Source: Sphingobacterium spiritivorum | GTDB taxonomy: Bacteria > Bacteroidota > Bacteroidia > Sphingobacteriales > Sphingobacteriaceae | Direction: 5' to 3' | Assembly (NCBI RefSeq): GCF_016724845.1 | Contig: NZ_CP068082.1 | Location: forward strand, 4,960,001 to 5,024,000 | DNA: 64,000 nt | In this document: in pieces, positions 26,845-35,393 of the stretch | Numbering within the stretch: position 1 is the first letter of the stretch | How the letters are laid out: every line of letters begins with the position of its first letter | The notes under the pieces: model-generated | Database searches by the model: none | The model's input: the letters and a program-made list of their open reading frames with translations, nothing else | Told to the model about the DNA's origin: nothing | Program-made: the position numbers and the translations under genes

Positions 26845-27453
26845 ATGACAAAAAAACAAATTCCTGAACTACTGATATGGTCAAGACTGATGATAGGGCT
26901 TATTCTTATTGTGATGAGTATCCTGCATATTTCACATTATGAAGTCTACGCAATTACCTTGTTAACACTTGGTCTGCTTTCAGATGTATTTGACGGGATT
27001 ATAGCCCGCCGGCTTCAGGTATCGACAGAGCGGTTAAGAAGACTGGATTCGGGTGTAGATCAGGTCTTCTTTATTTTGGTAGCGGTATCTACCTATATTC
27101 ATTGTCCTGGATTTTTTCATCAAAACAGTACAGCACTTATTATATTGATTGCCGCTGAAGCGATGACATATATCATCAGTTTTCTCAAATTCAAAAAAGA
27201 AGTCGCAACACATTCCATTGGAGCAAAGATATGGACACTCTCTTTGTTTGCAACATTAGTAGAAATCAATATACATTGCCAATCCGTTGTGATTTTTCAG
27301 ATCTGTCTTTGGCTTGGGCTTCTGACTCGCCTGGAGATTATGGCTATTATCCTGACTTTAAAAAACTGGACTAACGATGTACCCTCTCTTTACCATGCTA
27401 TACAATTAAGAAAAGGCAAAACGATAAAACGAAATAAACTATTCAACGGCTAA
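26845..27453 (+). CDS. CDP-alcohol phosphatidyltransferase-like membrane protein with altered motif
   Basis: About 202 residues and several hydrophobic segments. The CDP-alcohol phosphotransferase motif reads DVFDGIIARRLQVSTERLRRLDSGVD. The metal-binding Asp residues, DG and AR are present, but the usually conserved Gly eight residues after AR is Leu. Members join a CDP-activated alcohol such as CDP-diacylglycerol to a second alcohol in phospholipid synthesis. I chose ATG 26845 (MTKKQIPELL) over an upstream TTG at 26830. The gene follows a terminator and is convergent with the alpha-galactosidase gene. Because of the Gly change and lack of partners, the substrate pair is uncertain. Confidence 0.82.
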   Translation: MTKKQIPELLIWSRLMIGLILIVMSILHISHYEVYAITLLTLGLLSDVFDGIIARRLQVSTERLRRLDSGVDQVFFILVAVSTYIHCPGFFHQNSTALIILIAAEAMTYIISFLKFKKEVATHSIGAKIWTLSLFATLVEINIHCQSVVIFQICLWLGLLTRLEIMAIILTLKNWTNDVPSLYHAIQLRKGKTIKRNKLFNG

Positions 27454-27507
27454 TATCTGCATCTGGCTATGTATTACTACACATGATCTGAATTCTGAAC
27501 TACAGCA

Positions 27508-28674
27508 TCAGATACTGACCTCCAGCACTACAATGCCATGTGCAGGAATAGTAAATTTTCGTTCTTTCCCAATCTTACCTAATGAACGGTGTAACCAGAG
27601 GTCACGTATATTATTACCTGCTGTAAGTCCAACAGATCGCGCATCTAATGTATAATCAACAGCCCTGTTCTCACGGTTCATTATAGCTATTGCTTTCTTC
27701 TTTTTGTCTGACAGCAGCTTCTCCCAGACCTCTATATTACCTTCACGAAGAACACTTCTGGCCTGATAGAATAGCTTATCCTGATTCAATGCGATTAATT
27801 CTTTATTGGTCAATATTTCTATTGTCTGCTCGGATATCGTGCGCAGATCATTCCCGGCCATCAAAGGTGAATTGAGCATACACCACATAGAGAAATGCGT
27901 CTTATCTTCTTCATAGCTCATCCCTCTGCCAACCTGCAACATATCCATATCATTATAATGTCCCGGTGAGGAATATTTATACAGATTTCTGTTTAAGTCT
28001 ATGATTTCCAATACCGAGGCAAAATTATTACGTATATCTCCTGAGATCCGCCAAGAATCTACTAATTTGAGCGCCCATTCTCCCGGAAACTGCCAACGGC
28101 ACAGGTTGAATCCGGCATCTGGCTTAGCCTCTTTAACCGCATGAACTATTTTCGTATATTGTTCTTCCTCATTTAATTTCATTTCCTGTCCGCCACACCA
28201 ATCTACTTTAATAAAATCAAAATTCCACTCTTTGAAAAATAATTCCGCATCCTGCTTTTCGTGTCCGTACATACCGACACCAATACCTTTGGTATCATTG
28301 TCCCATATCGATCCGCAAGTATTCTTACCTCCCTCAGAATATAATCCTGCCTTCAAACCTTTGCTATGTACGTAAGCTGCAATAGCCCCCATCCCGTTAG
28401 GAAATTTTGTGCTGTCTACGTAGAGTTTTCCATTCTTATCACGCCCTCCGAAATAACCATCATCCACATTGATATAGCGATATCCCGCTTTATACAAACC
28501 GGAAGAAATCAGAGCATCTGCCTGTTCTTTAATTAATTTTTCATCAATATTAATGCGGAAACTATTCCAACTGCTCCATCCCATTATCGGGGCTTTAACA
28601 GCTTGTCCATAAGTATCTAAATGACATAGTTGCATTAAAAGGACAACAAAGAAGGCATAAAATTTAAATTTCAT
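27508..28674 (-). CDS. GH27 alpha-galactosidase (melibiase), secreted
   Basis: 388 residues. A signal peptide (MKFKFYAFFVVLLMQLCHLDTYGQ) is followed by the GH27 barrel: PIMGWSSWNSFRINIDE, YRYINVDDGYF and FIKVDWCGG with nucleophile Asp158. Acid/base Asp213 lies in DSWRISGDIRN. The C-terminal 70 residues form the usual beta-sandwich. It removes terminal alpha-1,6-galactose from oligosaccharides such as raffinose or galactomannan, probably in the periplasm. A cysteine in the signal region (QLCHLD) is not a convincing lipobox. It is divergent from the OmpA/fimbrillin operon across a 664-bp spacer and has no SusCD partner in the window. Confidence 0.94.
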   Translation of the reverse strand: MKFKFYAFFVVLLMQLCHLDTYGQAVKAPIMGWSSWNSFRINIDEKLIKEQADALISSGLYKAGYRYINVDDGYFGGRDKNGKLYVDSTKFPNGMGAIAAYVHSKGLKAGLYSEGGKNTCGSIWDNDTKGIGVGMYGHEKQDAELFFKEWNFDFIKVDWCGGQEMKLNEEEQYTKIVHAVKEAKPDAGFNLCRWQFPGEWALKLVDSWRISGDIRNNFASVLEIIDLNRNLYKYSSPGHYNDMDMLQVGRGMSYEEDKTHFSMWCMLNSPLMAGNDLRTISEQTIEILTNKELIALNQDKLFYQARSVLREGNIEVWEKLLSDKKKKAIAIMNRENRAVDYTLDARSVGLTAGNNIRDLWLHRSLGKIGKERKFTIPAHGIVVLEVSI

Positions 28675-28896
28675 GACATAAATATATACAGTTCTAAATC
28701 AAATGCAAAAAATCATACTATTTTCTACATAACTATAATAACCGGATCAGAAGTGTCTGAAAATTAGAAGAACCGCAATTTTCACAAATAATATATAGCA
28801 ATCAGGCAATAATCAATTAATATTTTCTCCAACAGAAAAATGAAACATTAAAAAGTCTCTTGTATAACTCGATAATTTTCAATGCTTATGCCCAAG

Positions 28897-28916
28897 GTAT
28901 CAAATATATTTGATAC
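28897..28916. promoter_or_regulatory. 20-bp perfect palindrome containing opposed TATATTTG boxes
   Basis: Reads the same on both strands. TATATTTG, an exact -7 match, occurs at 28905-28912 on the plus strand and at 28901-28908 on the minus strand. It could be a divergent promoter or a repressor site. Confidence 0.45.
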
Positions 28917-29215
28917 TTATAAAAGAAGAAATAGCTTCTCCGACAAAAGCATCCAATAGCAGATTAAGATAATTAGCCATATTTATCAGTCAACATGTAT
29001 ACTTTTAAGCTTCGTTAAATAACTCTTTTTCAATATTTTCCCTGTAAAAATCACCATTTATACCCGGAAACTATCAAGGAATAGCCTCATTGTATAGGTT
29101 AAAATTGTAGAGATACCTCCACACAACCTCTTTTTAAACGTTTTAAAACAATATTTTCCGGATTTGACTATAAAAATTCAGACACAGCACCTCTACGAGT
29201 TTAACTCACTAATCA

Positions 29216-29223
29216 TATTTTTG
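29216..29223 (+). promoter_or_regulatory. Candidate -7 element (TATTTTTG) for the OmpA/fimbrillin operon
   Basis: Exact TAnnTTTG match about 115 bases before the OmpA ATG. The -33 region contains TTTAAC rather than TTG. Confidence 0.4.
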
Positions 29224-29338
29224 TCCTATCACAACACACTAAATTAAATATGTCTGATACAATACAGGCATAATGCAAAAAATAGATTTTTTCGACTTTT
29301 TAAAACATACATAATAAATAATATTAAATATAAATTAT

Positions 29339-30523
29339 ATGAGAATAATAAGTTTACTTTTTATTGCGTTATGCATTTCTCTGACTGGGTATAGCCAGCA
29401 AACTATCCGAAAAGATACAACCGTTGTTACAGATAACAACAGATACAAAGTAATCACGAATACTTTCTGGAGCAACTGGTTTCTGGGAGCCGGAGCAGGT
29501 GCTCAGGTTTATTTCGGAGATCACAACAAACAGGCACCTTTATCTGAAAACCTGACTCCACATTTTGGTCTCCATCTTGGAAAATGGTTTTCTCCCGGAT
29601 TAGGCTTACGTCTGGGTGCCGGAGGCTATCAGATCAAGGGACTAACCCAAAACGGAAGCCACTCTACCGGAGAAGTATATGACGCTTCCAAATGGCTGGA
29701 TAAACAAAAATTCAATTACTATCATGTCTACGGAGATATGCTCTTCAATCTGTCTAATATTTTTAGTGGCTACAATGCAAACCGTATTTACAATATAAGT
29801 CCGTATCTGGGTCTGGGATGGATGATTACTAATGATCAGCCAAAACAGCGGGAAATAAGTGCTAATCTGGGTATCTACAATACGTTCAGACTGGCAGAGG
29901 CGCTGGACCTGACGCTGGATATTCGCGGAAGTATGGTCAACGACCGATTTGACGGAGAAACAGGCAGACGTAAAGAAGAAGGGACGCTGAGTGCACTGAT
30001 CGGACTGACCTACAAATTCAAAAAGCGTGGATGGGACAAAAGTAAGACAACTATCATCAGCTACGATGAAGAGGAGCTCAATGCCCTGCGTCGCAGGGTA
30101 AATGAACTAGCCGCAAACAACGATGTACTCAGTAAACAACTGGAAGAAGCTGGCAACAAATCCATGACCAACGTCGTCGTGAATAAAAATGTACTGGCAG
30201 CGCCGATACTGGTCACTTTCAAAATCGGTACCAGTGAGATATCTAACGAAACCCGTGTGAATCTGGGTTTCTTTGCAAAAGTAATTAAGGAGGGTGATGC
30301 TCAGGTCATATACCGGATCACCGGATATGCTGATAAAGGAACAGGAACACCAGAAATCAACCAGCGTCTGAGTATAGCTCGTGCTGAAGCTGTAAAAAGT
30401 ATACTGGTCAATGAATTTGCTGTACCGGCAAGACAACTGACCACTGTAGCGGCCGGAGGTGTAGATAACATGTATTATAATGATCCTAAACTAAGCCGCG
30501 CAGTGATTGCATTTGCAGAATAA
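29339..30523 (+). CDS. OmpA-family outer-membrane protein
   Basis: 394 residues. A signal peptide (MRIISLLFIALCISLTGYSQQ) is followed by an eight-strand-like N-terminal barrel (about 45-225). A coiled coil (EEELNALRRRVNELAANNDVLSKQLEEA) leads to the C-terminal OmpA peptidoglycan-binding domain: ILVTFKIGTSEISNETRVNLGFFAKVIK ... ITGYADKGTGTPEINQRLSIARAEAVKSILV. The canonical NxxLSxxRA helix appears as NQRLSIARA. It would tie the outer membrane to peptidoglycan. It is first in an operon with a 61-residue peptide and a fimbrillin lipoprotein; Mfa/Fim loci often carry an OmpA-like gene. Confidence 0.92.
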   Translation: MRIISLLFIALCISLTGYSQQTIRKDTTVVTDNNRYKVITNTFWSNWFLGAGAGAQVYFGDHNKQAPLSENLTPHFGLHLGKWFSPGLGLRLGAGGYQIKGLTQNGSHSTGEVYDASKWLDKQKFNYYHVYGDMLFNLSNIFSGYNANRIYNISPYLGLGWMITNDQPKQREISANLGIYNTFRLAEALDLTLDIRGSMVNDRFDGETGRRKEEGTLSALIGLTYKFKKRGWDKSKTTIISYDEEELNALRRRVNELAANNDVLSKQLEEAGNKSMTNVVVNKNVLAAPILVTFKIGTSEISNETRVNLGFFAKVIKEGDAQVIYRITGYADKGTGTPEINQRLSIARAEAVKSILVNEFAVPARQLTTVAAGGVDNMYYNDPKLSRAVIAFAE

Positions 30524-30560
30524 TTAATATCCACATTAAAAACTATATAAAAATTATAAC

Positions 30561-30746
30561 ATGATGAATAAAAAAAATAAAACAGACTACATCTCGCCAG
30601 CTATTATTAGCAATACTATAGAGCTGGAGCAAGGTATAGCAGCCTCATCTGCAAGGTTAGTACCGGGAGGAACAGGAACCAATTCAGCAAATCCACAGGT
30701 AGAGGACTGGACTACAGACACAGAAAGCAGAGATTTAACATTTTAA
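30561..30746 (+). CDS. Small 61-residue protein of the OmpA/fimbrillin operon
   Basis: It reads MMNKKNKTDYISPAIISN, then TIELEQGIAASSARLVPGG, then TGTNSANPQVEDWTTDTESRD. It has no signal peptide or membrane segment. The layout (YxxP near the start, an Ile/Glu-rich stretch, IAASSA, a Gly/Asn-rich middle and VEDW near the end) matches short conserved Bacteroidota peptides often found near fimbrillin genes (from memory, not searched). The PGG at residues 35-37 followed by a Gly/Asn-rich tail resembles a double-glycine leader peptide, but this is only a resemblance. Gaps are 37 bases before and 24 after, with tight operon spacing. No function can be assigned. Confidence 0.7.
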   Translation: MMNKKNKTDYISPAIISNTIELEQGIAASSARLVPGGTGTNSANPQVEDWTTDTESRDLTF

Positions 30747-30770
30747 GATTATTAATCATTAATACAAGTT

Positions 30771-32357
30771 ATGTACACTAAGAATAATAAAATAAAAACC
30801 TATACACGAGTTTTACTCTTTTCATTCAGCCTGCTGATTTTAAGTAGTTGTGCTAAAAAAGAGGTAGAAAAACAGATTTCACCGGATCAGGTGGCTCAGT
30901 TAGCCTTTTCAATAAATGGTATTGAGGAAGCCTCCGATGGTACTCCGTCAAAATATCAGGCATCATTACCCCAAACTAATACAGACAGCGAAAGCCAGCT
31001 GTTGCAGCTAGGCAATATCAGTGCCGAAGTATCTGTTACTTCAGGTCCGATCAAAACTCAGACAGAACCATCCAACAGTAAACAACGTGCTGCCAATATG
31101 ACTGACGGATACAAGTACAGAGTAGTCGTAGTGAATGCTACGACAGGTGCAGTGGTCGGATCTGTGCAGGCAACAGCCAGCGCGACAGGGGCACAGGCAG
31201 AAGCGGCCAAAATAGATGTCGTAAAGGGAGGCACTTATAAATGGTATGCTTACTCTTATAATGAAGCTGCGGATGTACCAGTACTACCAAACGAAGCTAA
31301 TCCTGTATTTACACCGTCATATGACAAGGATTTGCTTATTGCCAGCAGCGGCTCCAATACGGTAACTGTTCCAGGTACTCCGGGTCAGGGCTCAGCAGTA
31401 GACGTGCAGGTACCTATCACATTCAAGCATGCACTGGCTAAGGTAACCGTACGCTTTGATGCCAGTTCAAGGACTGATGCTATTACTGTACTGAATGCAG
31501 CTCTGAATAACGCAGCGTATTTTAATAAAGGTACTGTAACACTTAATACGACAAGTGGTGCACTCGCTTATAATATAACCGGACAACATAGTGTATCGGC
31601 CATAAATGTAACTCTTCCCAATAACATTGTGTCATCTTCGTTTTACACACTTCCAAGCGGATCTGCGATATCGAACTTTCAGGTAAATATTGCGAATCTG
31701 ACAGTAGGGCCACTTACCGCATCCAACAAAACAGTAAATTTTGCAAACACGATAGTACCTGCTGTAGGTAAAGAGATGATTGCAAATATCAATATTCTGG
31801 ATGTTACGATCGTGAGTGGTGTATACTGGGCTACCGGAAATCTCTATTATGAAAATGGTGTATATAAAATCAGAAATGAAGATACAACTCCTAGACCGAT
31901 AAATGCGGCTAGTCAGTACGCCAGAACGGATGGCTGGAACTGGATGAGCATTAAACCTTACCCAACTACATATGATCCTCGTAATCTGGTAGACCCATGT
32001 AAAAATGTACTTCCTCTCAATACATGGCGTATGCCTACCGCTGCTGAATATAACACTTTACTTCCTTTAGCTAATTCATCTACGACATATGAGTCAGCGT
32101 CAAGTTTTGGATCAAATTTCATAGGATATGACAGATTTCGTCAGAATGCCAGCAGTAAATGGGTACAATTTAACAAGGATGGCAGTACACTAACTATAGG
32201 GACTACAGGAGGATATTGGACTACAGATTATACAACAATTGGCAGTTACCCTTTTCAGGCCAGTATTTTATACATTGTTAATAACAGTAAACCAAAAGTA
32301 GATGATTATATACTTAGCGGTTCGTATTACAACATCCGGTGTGTACTTGACAGATAA
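30771..32357 (+). CDS. Fimbrillin-family/FISUMP-domain surface lipoprotein
   Basis: 528 residues. The signal peptide ends in SLLILSSCAKK, with lipobox Cys about residue 27. The middle (about 105-345) matches Mfa/fimbrillin-type two-domain beta-sandwich proteins: YKYRVVVVNATTGAVVGSVQATA, GGTYKWYAYSYNEA, FKHALAKVTVRFDAS. The C-terminal 175 residues form a FISUMP domain: YWATGNLYYENGVYKI ... CKNVLPLNTWRMPTAAEYNTLL ... GGYWTTDYTT ... YNIRCVLD. The mature N-terminus is Ser/Gln-rich. It may be a minor tip-like subunit or an adhesin on the outer membrane. It ends an operon led by the OmpA-like gene, and a strong terminator follows. Confidence 0.9.
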   Translation: MYTKNNKIKTYTRVLLFSFSLLILSSCAKKEVEKQISPDQVAQLAFSINGIEEASDGTPSKYQASLPQTNTDSESQLLQLGNISAEVSVTSGPIKTQTEPSNSKQRAANMTDGYKYRVVVVNATTGAVVGSVQATASATGAQAEAAKIDVVKGGTYKWYAYSYNEAADVPVLPNEANPVFTPSYDKDLLIASSGSNTVTVPGTPGQGSAVDVQVPITFKHALAKVTVRFDASSRTDAITVLNAALNNAAYFNKGTVTLNTTSGALAYNITGQHSVSAINVTLPNNIVSSSFYTLPSGSAISNFQVNIANLTVGPLTASNKTVNFANTIVPAVGKEMIANINILDVTIVSGVYWATGNLYYENGVYKIRNEDTTPRPINAASQYARTDGWNWMSIKPYPTTYDPRNLVDPCKNVLPLNTWRMPTAAEYNTLLPLANSSTTYESASSFGSNFIGYDRFRQNASSKWVQFNKDGSTLTIGTTGGYWTTDYTTIGSYPFQASILYIVNNSKPKVDDYILSGSYYNIRCVLDR

Positions 32358-32416
32358 TAACACTAAGATATAAGTGCTGTCTAATGACTGGCATCACTTA
32401 TATTATACTAACTATT

Positions 32417-32450
32417 AAGGCTGATCTTAAATAAAAATAAGATCAGCCTT
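32417..32450 (+). terminator. Rho-independent terminator of the fimbrillin operon
   Basis: 13-base perfect arms AAGGCTGATCTTA (32417-32429) and TAAGATCAGCCTT (32438-32450), followed by CTTCTTTCTTT. Confidence 0.9.
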
Positions 32451-32478
32451 CTTCTTTCTTTAAGTTGTACTAGAAATC

Positions 32479-32996
32479 ATCTCTATGCCCTTCAGGCATC
32501 TCTCCTTAGAAAGGAGAGAATTAATTGTATAAGCAGTTGGCGGGGACGCCAACTGACGCAGTGTTTTGTATCGCTTATACAACTTTTAGCCTTATCACTT
32601 TATCAACTTCTTGAATAACCTCTCTGCCCTGCAGGCATTTCTCCTTAGAAAGGAGAGAATTAATTGTATAAGCAGTTGGCGGGGACGCCAACTGACGCAG
32701 TGTTTTGTATCGCTTATACAACTTTAGCCTTATCACTTTATCAGCTTCTTGCTAAACCTCTATGCCCTGCAGGCATCTCTCCTTAGAAAGGAGAGAATTA
32801 ATTGTATAAGCAGTTGGCGAGGACGCCAACTGACGCAGTGTTTTGTATCGCTTATACAACTTTTAGCCTTATTACTTTATCAGCTTCTTGCTAAACCTCT
32901 CTGCCCTGCAGGCATCTCTCCTTAGAAAGGAGAGAATTTATTGTATAAGCAGTTGGCGGGGACGCCAACTGACGCAGTGTTTTGTATCGCTTATAG
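32479..32996. repeat. Tandem array of four 139-bp units (locus C of the dispersed repeat)
   Basis: The anchor TTGTATAAGCAGTTGGC starts at 32525, 32664, 32802 and 32941 (periods 139, 138, 139). Each unit begins with CCTCTCTGCCCTGCAGGCAT or a close form, then the TCTCTCCTT/AAGGAGAGA hairpin. Next comes a nested structure: outer arms TTGTATAAGC / GCTTATACAA and an inner 8-bp stem AGTTGGCG GGGA CGCCAACT. Units differ at only a few positions. The core is shared with loci A (11563, 11812) and B (20812). The last unit overlaps the stop codon of the tyrosine kinase gene. Confidence 0.95.
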
Positions 32997-35384
32997 ACCT
33001 TTTATCTTTTCTAATAATGAAGAAAATAAATTGTGTCTTTTTTCATTGCTGTATCCGTAACCATATCCGTATCCGTATCCATATCCGTACCCATATCCCC
33101 TGCGACCTTGTTTCAGTCCATTCAGAATGACAGACATATTGGAAAGTTTGCCTTCCTGACGTATTTTTTCAATTTCGGGCAATTGCCTTCTGTCCATTTT
33201 GCCTACACGGACCATAAATATAGTCAGATCCGAAATCCGGTTGACAATACTCGCATCAGCGACAAGTCCCACAGGTACTCCATCTACAATAATATAATCA
33301 TACCTGTTTCTAAGGTCAGCTATAAGCTCATCCAGTCTCTTGCCTAATAACAATTCAACGGGATTGGGCGCTACCATTCCTATGGAGATGATATCTACAT
33401 TATCTGCTATCCCACTTTTGCATATAATATCGTCAATAGCTACCTGACTATTCGATAGATAATGACTTACACCAAGTGCACTTTTTACATTGACTCTGGA
33501 ACTGATGGTCCCCTTTCTAAGATCCAGATCCAATATTAAAATCTTTTTATCCAGAAAAGATAAGGTAGCAGCCAGATTTAGGGCTGTAAAGGTTTTACCT
33601 GCTCCGATACTGAATGATGTAAACGTAATCACCTGAGGAGAATTTCCATTTCTCGACATAAAACCAATATTTGTCCTTATTATGCGGAAGGCCTCTGTAA
33701 GTACATCGCGACCAGTCTTACTGACTAATACCTTATTGCTATCTGTTTTTCTTTTTCCAGCCTGCGGTATCTCTCCAAGAAATGGGATATCCAGTACACT
33801 TTCTATATCCTGCCTTCCGCGGACTCCGGTATTGAATATCAACAGACACAAAAGAACAGCTGCAGGCAGCACAATCCCTATTCCGACACCAGTCATTACC
33901 TTCTTGAAGCGCACTGGATATACAGGTGCATCGGAGCCTGATGCAGGGTCTATAATTCGGATATTGTCATCGGTCATCGCCTTATTCAAAGCGTTCTCTT
34001 CCCGTTTATTAAGCAAGAACACGTACAGTTCTTCCTTTACTTTCTGTTGCCTTTCTACCGAAAGCATAATTCTCTGCTTCTGAGGCATCTGAATCACCTT
34101 ACCTCTTGCCTGCTGTTCTTCGCTCCTTGCCTTCTGCATTTTTACCCTAAGACCTTCAGTAGCATTTTCTACAGCCCGATCTATATTTCCCCGCATTGCA
34201 CCCAAAGCTTTGTCCAGATCCTGTACTATAGGGTTCTCTGTGCTACTGCCTTCTACTAAGCGGTTTCTGCGAAGCAATGTTGTATTGTAATCCGTAATCT
34301 GGTTTTCAATATTGGCTTCGACCAATCCTGTATTGCTGGGAATGAGTTCATTTCTTTTGGTCTTATTGTCCAGGTGACTACGCATCATATCTACCAGCCT
34401 GATATCGGTTTCCAATTTGTTTCGTTCTTCCAGGTGCTGCCTGGATTCCGATAAATACATCTCTCCGGCAACATTCACATCTACCCCCTGATTGGCTGTC
34501 TTAAGTTGCTCAATATTATTCTCCACATTTCCAAGTTCACTTTCAATAATCTGCAAACGTTCTCTGATAAATTGAGCGGTATTAATAGCGATCTGATTCT
34601 TATCTTCCAACGAGAATTCATTGTACACGGTTATCAATGTGGTGATTATATCATTCGCCCTTTTGATAGACTGATCTTCCAATGTAATTTGTAATAAAGA
34701 AGCATCTTCTTCCATTTGCTGGATCTTAAGATTACCCATAATATAGCCAACCATTGCTTCATGGGCGTATTTGGTCACCTGTATGTCTTCACCCACTGTT
34801 GATGCTGTGAATTGTTTTTCAGCTGTGACTACTATCCTGCCTACCGGAGTATTACTTTCTTTATTCAGTTCAATCTTTAACTCTTTTGCTCTGTCTCCGT
34901 TACTCCATTTTTTGAGCAATACATATTTGCCATCCAACGGGGTAAGCGTAAATGAAAAGCTTTGATCCGGTTTCTTATCCATCCAGGTTACTTTTACCGG
35001 ACTTTGTGTATAAAGCTCCTGATCCCTTAGTCCGTTACGGATTACATAACTCACATCTGCATTCAGACGATCAATTGTCCTTCTCATAAGTTCCTTTGAG
35101 TTCAACTGTAATATTTCTCCTGCCACACTTACTGAATTAAAGGCAGAATTTGTCCGTGTGATTCGGGCAGTAGACGGTGTATTCATAGGAGTCTTGATCA
35201 TTACCATTTCAGAGCTTCTATACATAAAGGTGGAACGGCTATACTGGTAATAATAGTACCCTCCAAAAAGCAAAACAGAAAGCGCAAACCATTTCCAATG
35301 TATCATTAAATACTTAAACAGGTCAATAATATTGACCGATTTATCTGCCTTTGTTATATTCTGTGTTATTTGATTATTTACCAT
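32991..35384 (-). CDS. Wzc-like polysaccharide copolymerase and BY-type tyrosine kinase
   Basis: 797 residues. The Wzz-like N-terminus has a first membrane segment (WKWFALSVLLFGGYYYYQY), a periplasmic coiled-coil region and a second membrane segment (GIGIVLPAAVLLCLLIF, near residue 510). The kinase domain follows, with Walker A SIGAGKTFTALN, Walker A' KILILDLDLRKG and Walker B YDYIIVDGVP. The C-terminal Tyr cluster is eight Gly-Tyr pairs (RRGYGYGY...YSNEKRH) encoded by a hexamer repeat. Wzc phosphorylation on C-terminal tyrosines controls polymer length and export. It is last in the EPS operon, right after the Wza-like gene. Its stop codon lies in the last repeat unit. Confidence 0.95.
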   Translation of the reverse strand: MVNNQITQNITKADKSVNIIDLFKYLMIHWKWFALSVLLFGGYYYYQYSRSTFMYRSSEMVMIKTPMNTPSTARITRTNSAFNSVSVAGEILQLNSKELMRRTIDRLNADVSYVIRNGLRDQELYTQSPVKVTWMDKKPDQSFSFTLTPLDGKYVLLKKWSNGDRAKELKIELNKESNTPVGRIVVTAEKQFTASTVGEDIQVTKYAHEAMVGYIMGNLKIQQMEEDASLLQITLEDQSIKRANDIITTLITVYNEFSLEDKNQIAINTAQFIRERLQIIESELGNVENNIEQLKTANQGVDVNVAGEMYLSESRQHLEERNKLETDIRLVDMMRSHLDNKTKRNELIPSNTGLVEANIENQITDYNTTLLRRNRLVEGSSTENPIVQDLDKALGAMRGNIDRAVENATEGLRVKMQKARSEEQQARGKVIQMPQKQRIMLSVERQQKVKEELYVFLLNKREENALNKAMTDDNIRIIDPASGSDAPVYPVRFKKVMTGVGIGIVLPAAVLLCLLIFNTGVRGRQDIESVLDIPFLGEIPQAGKRKTDSNKVLVSKTGRDVLTEAFRIIRTNIGFMSRNGNSPQVITFTSFSIGAGKTFTALNLAATLSFLDKKILILDLDLRKGTISSRVNVKSALGVSHYLSNSQVAIDDIICKSGIADNVDIISIGMVAPNPVELLLGKRLDELIADLRNRYDYIIVDGVPVGLVADASIVNRISDLTIFMVRVGKMDRRQLPEIEKIRQEGKLSNMSVILNGLKQGRRGYGYGYGYGYGYGYGYSNEKRHNLFSSLLEKIKGL
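33051..33098 (-). repeat. Hexanucleotide repeat encoding the (GY)8 kinase tail
   Basis: 48 bases made of eight near-identical hexamers (GGATAC/GGATAT-type on the coding strand) specify eight consecutive Gly-Tyr pairs. In-frame gain or loss of units would alter the number of candidate phosphotyrosines. Confidence 0.92.
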
Positions 35385-35393
35385 TATTATCTG

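Larger units (their letters stand above)
28675..29338. other. 664-bp intergenic region with a 20-bp perfect palindrome
   Basis: Strongly AT-rich, between the divergent alpha-galactosidase and OmpA genes. It holds the perfect palindrome GTATCAAATATATTTGATAC (28897-28916) and a TATTTTTG box (29216-29223). No ORF or RNA was recognised. Confidence 0.6.

Noticed and set aside
30561-30746. Bacteriocin precursor call
   Set aside because: The PGG resemblance alone is too weak, and the gene belongs to the OmpA/fimbrillin operon.
32479-32996. Possible CRISPR array
   Set aside because: Units are 139 bases, nearly identical throughout, with no unique spacers and no cas genes.
32888-33130. 80-residue plus-strand ORF across the repeat array
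   Set aside because: It is made of repeat sequence and the antisense of the kinase gene.
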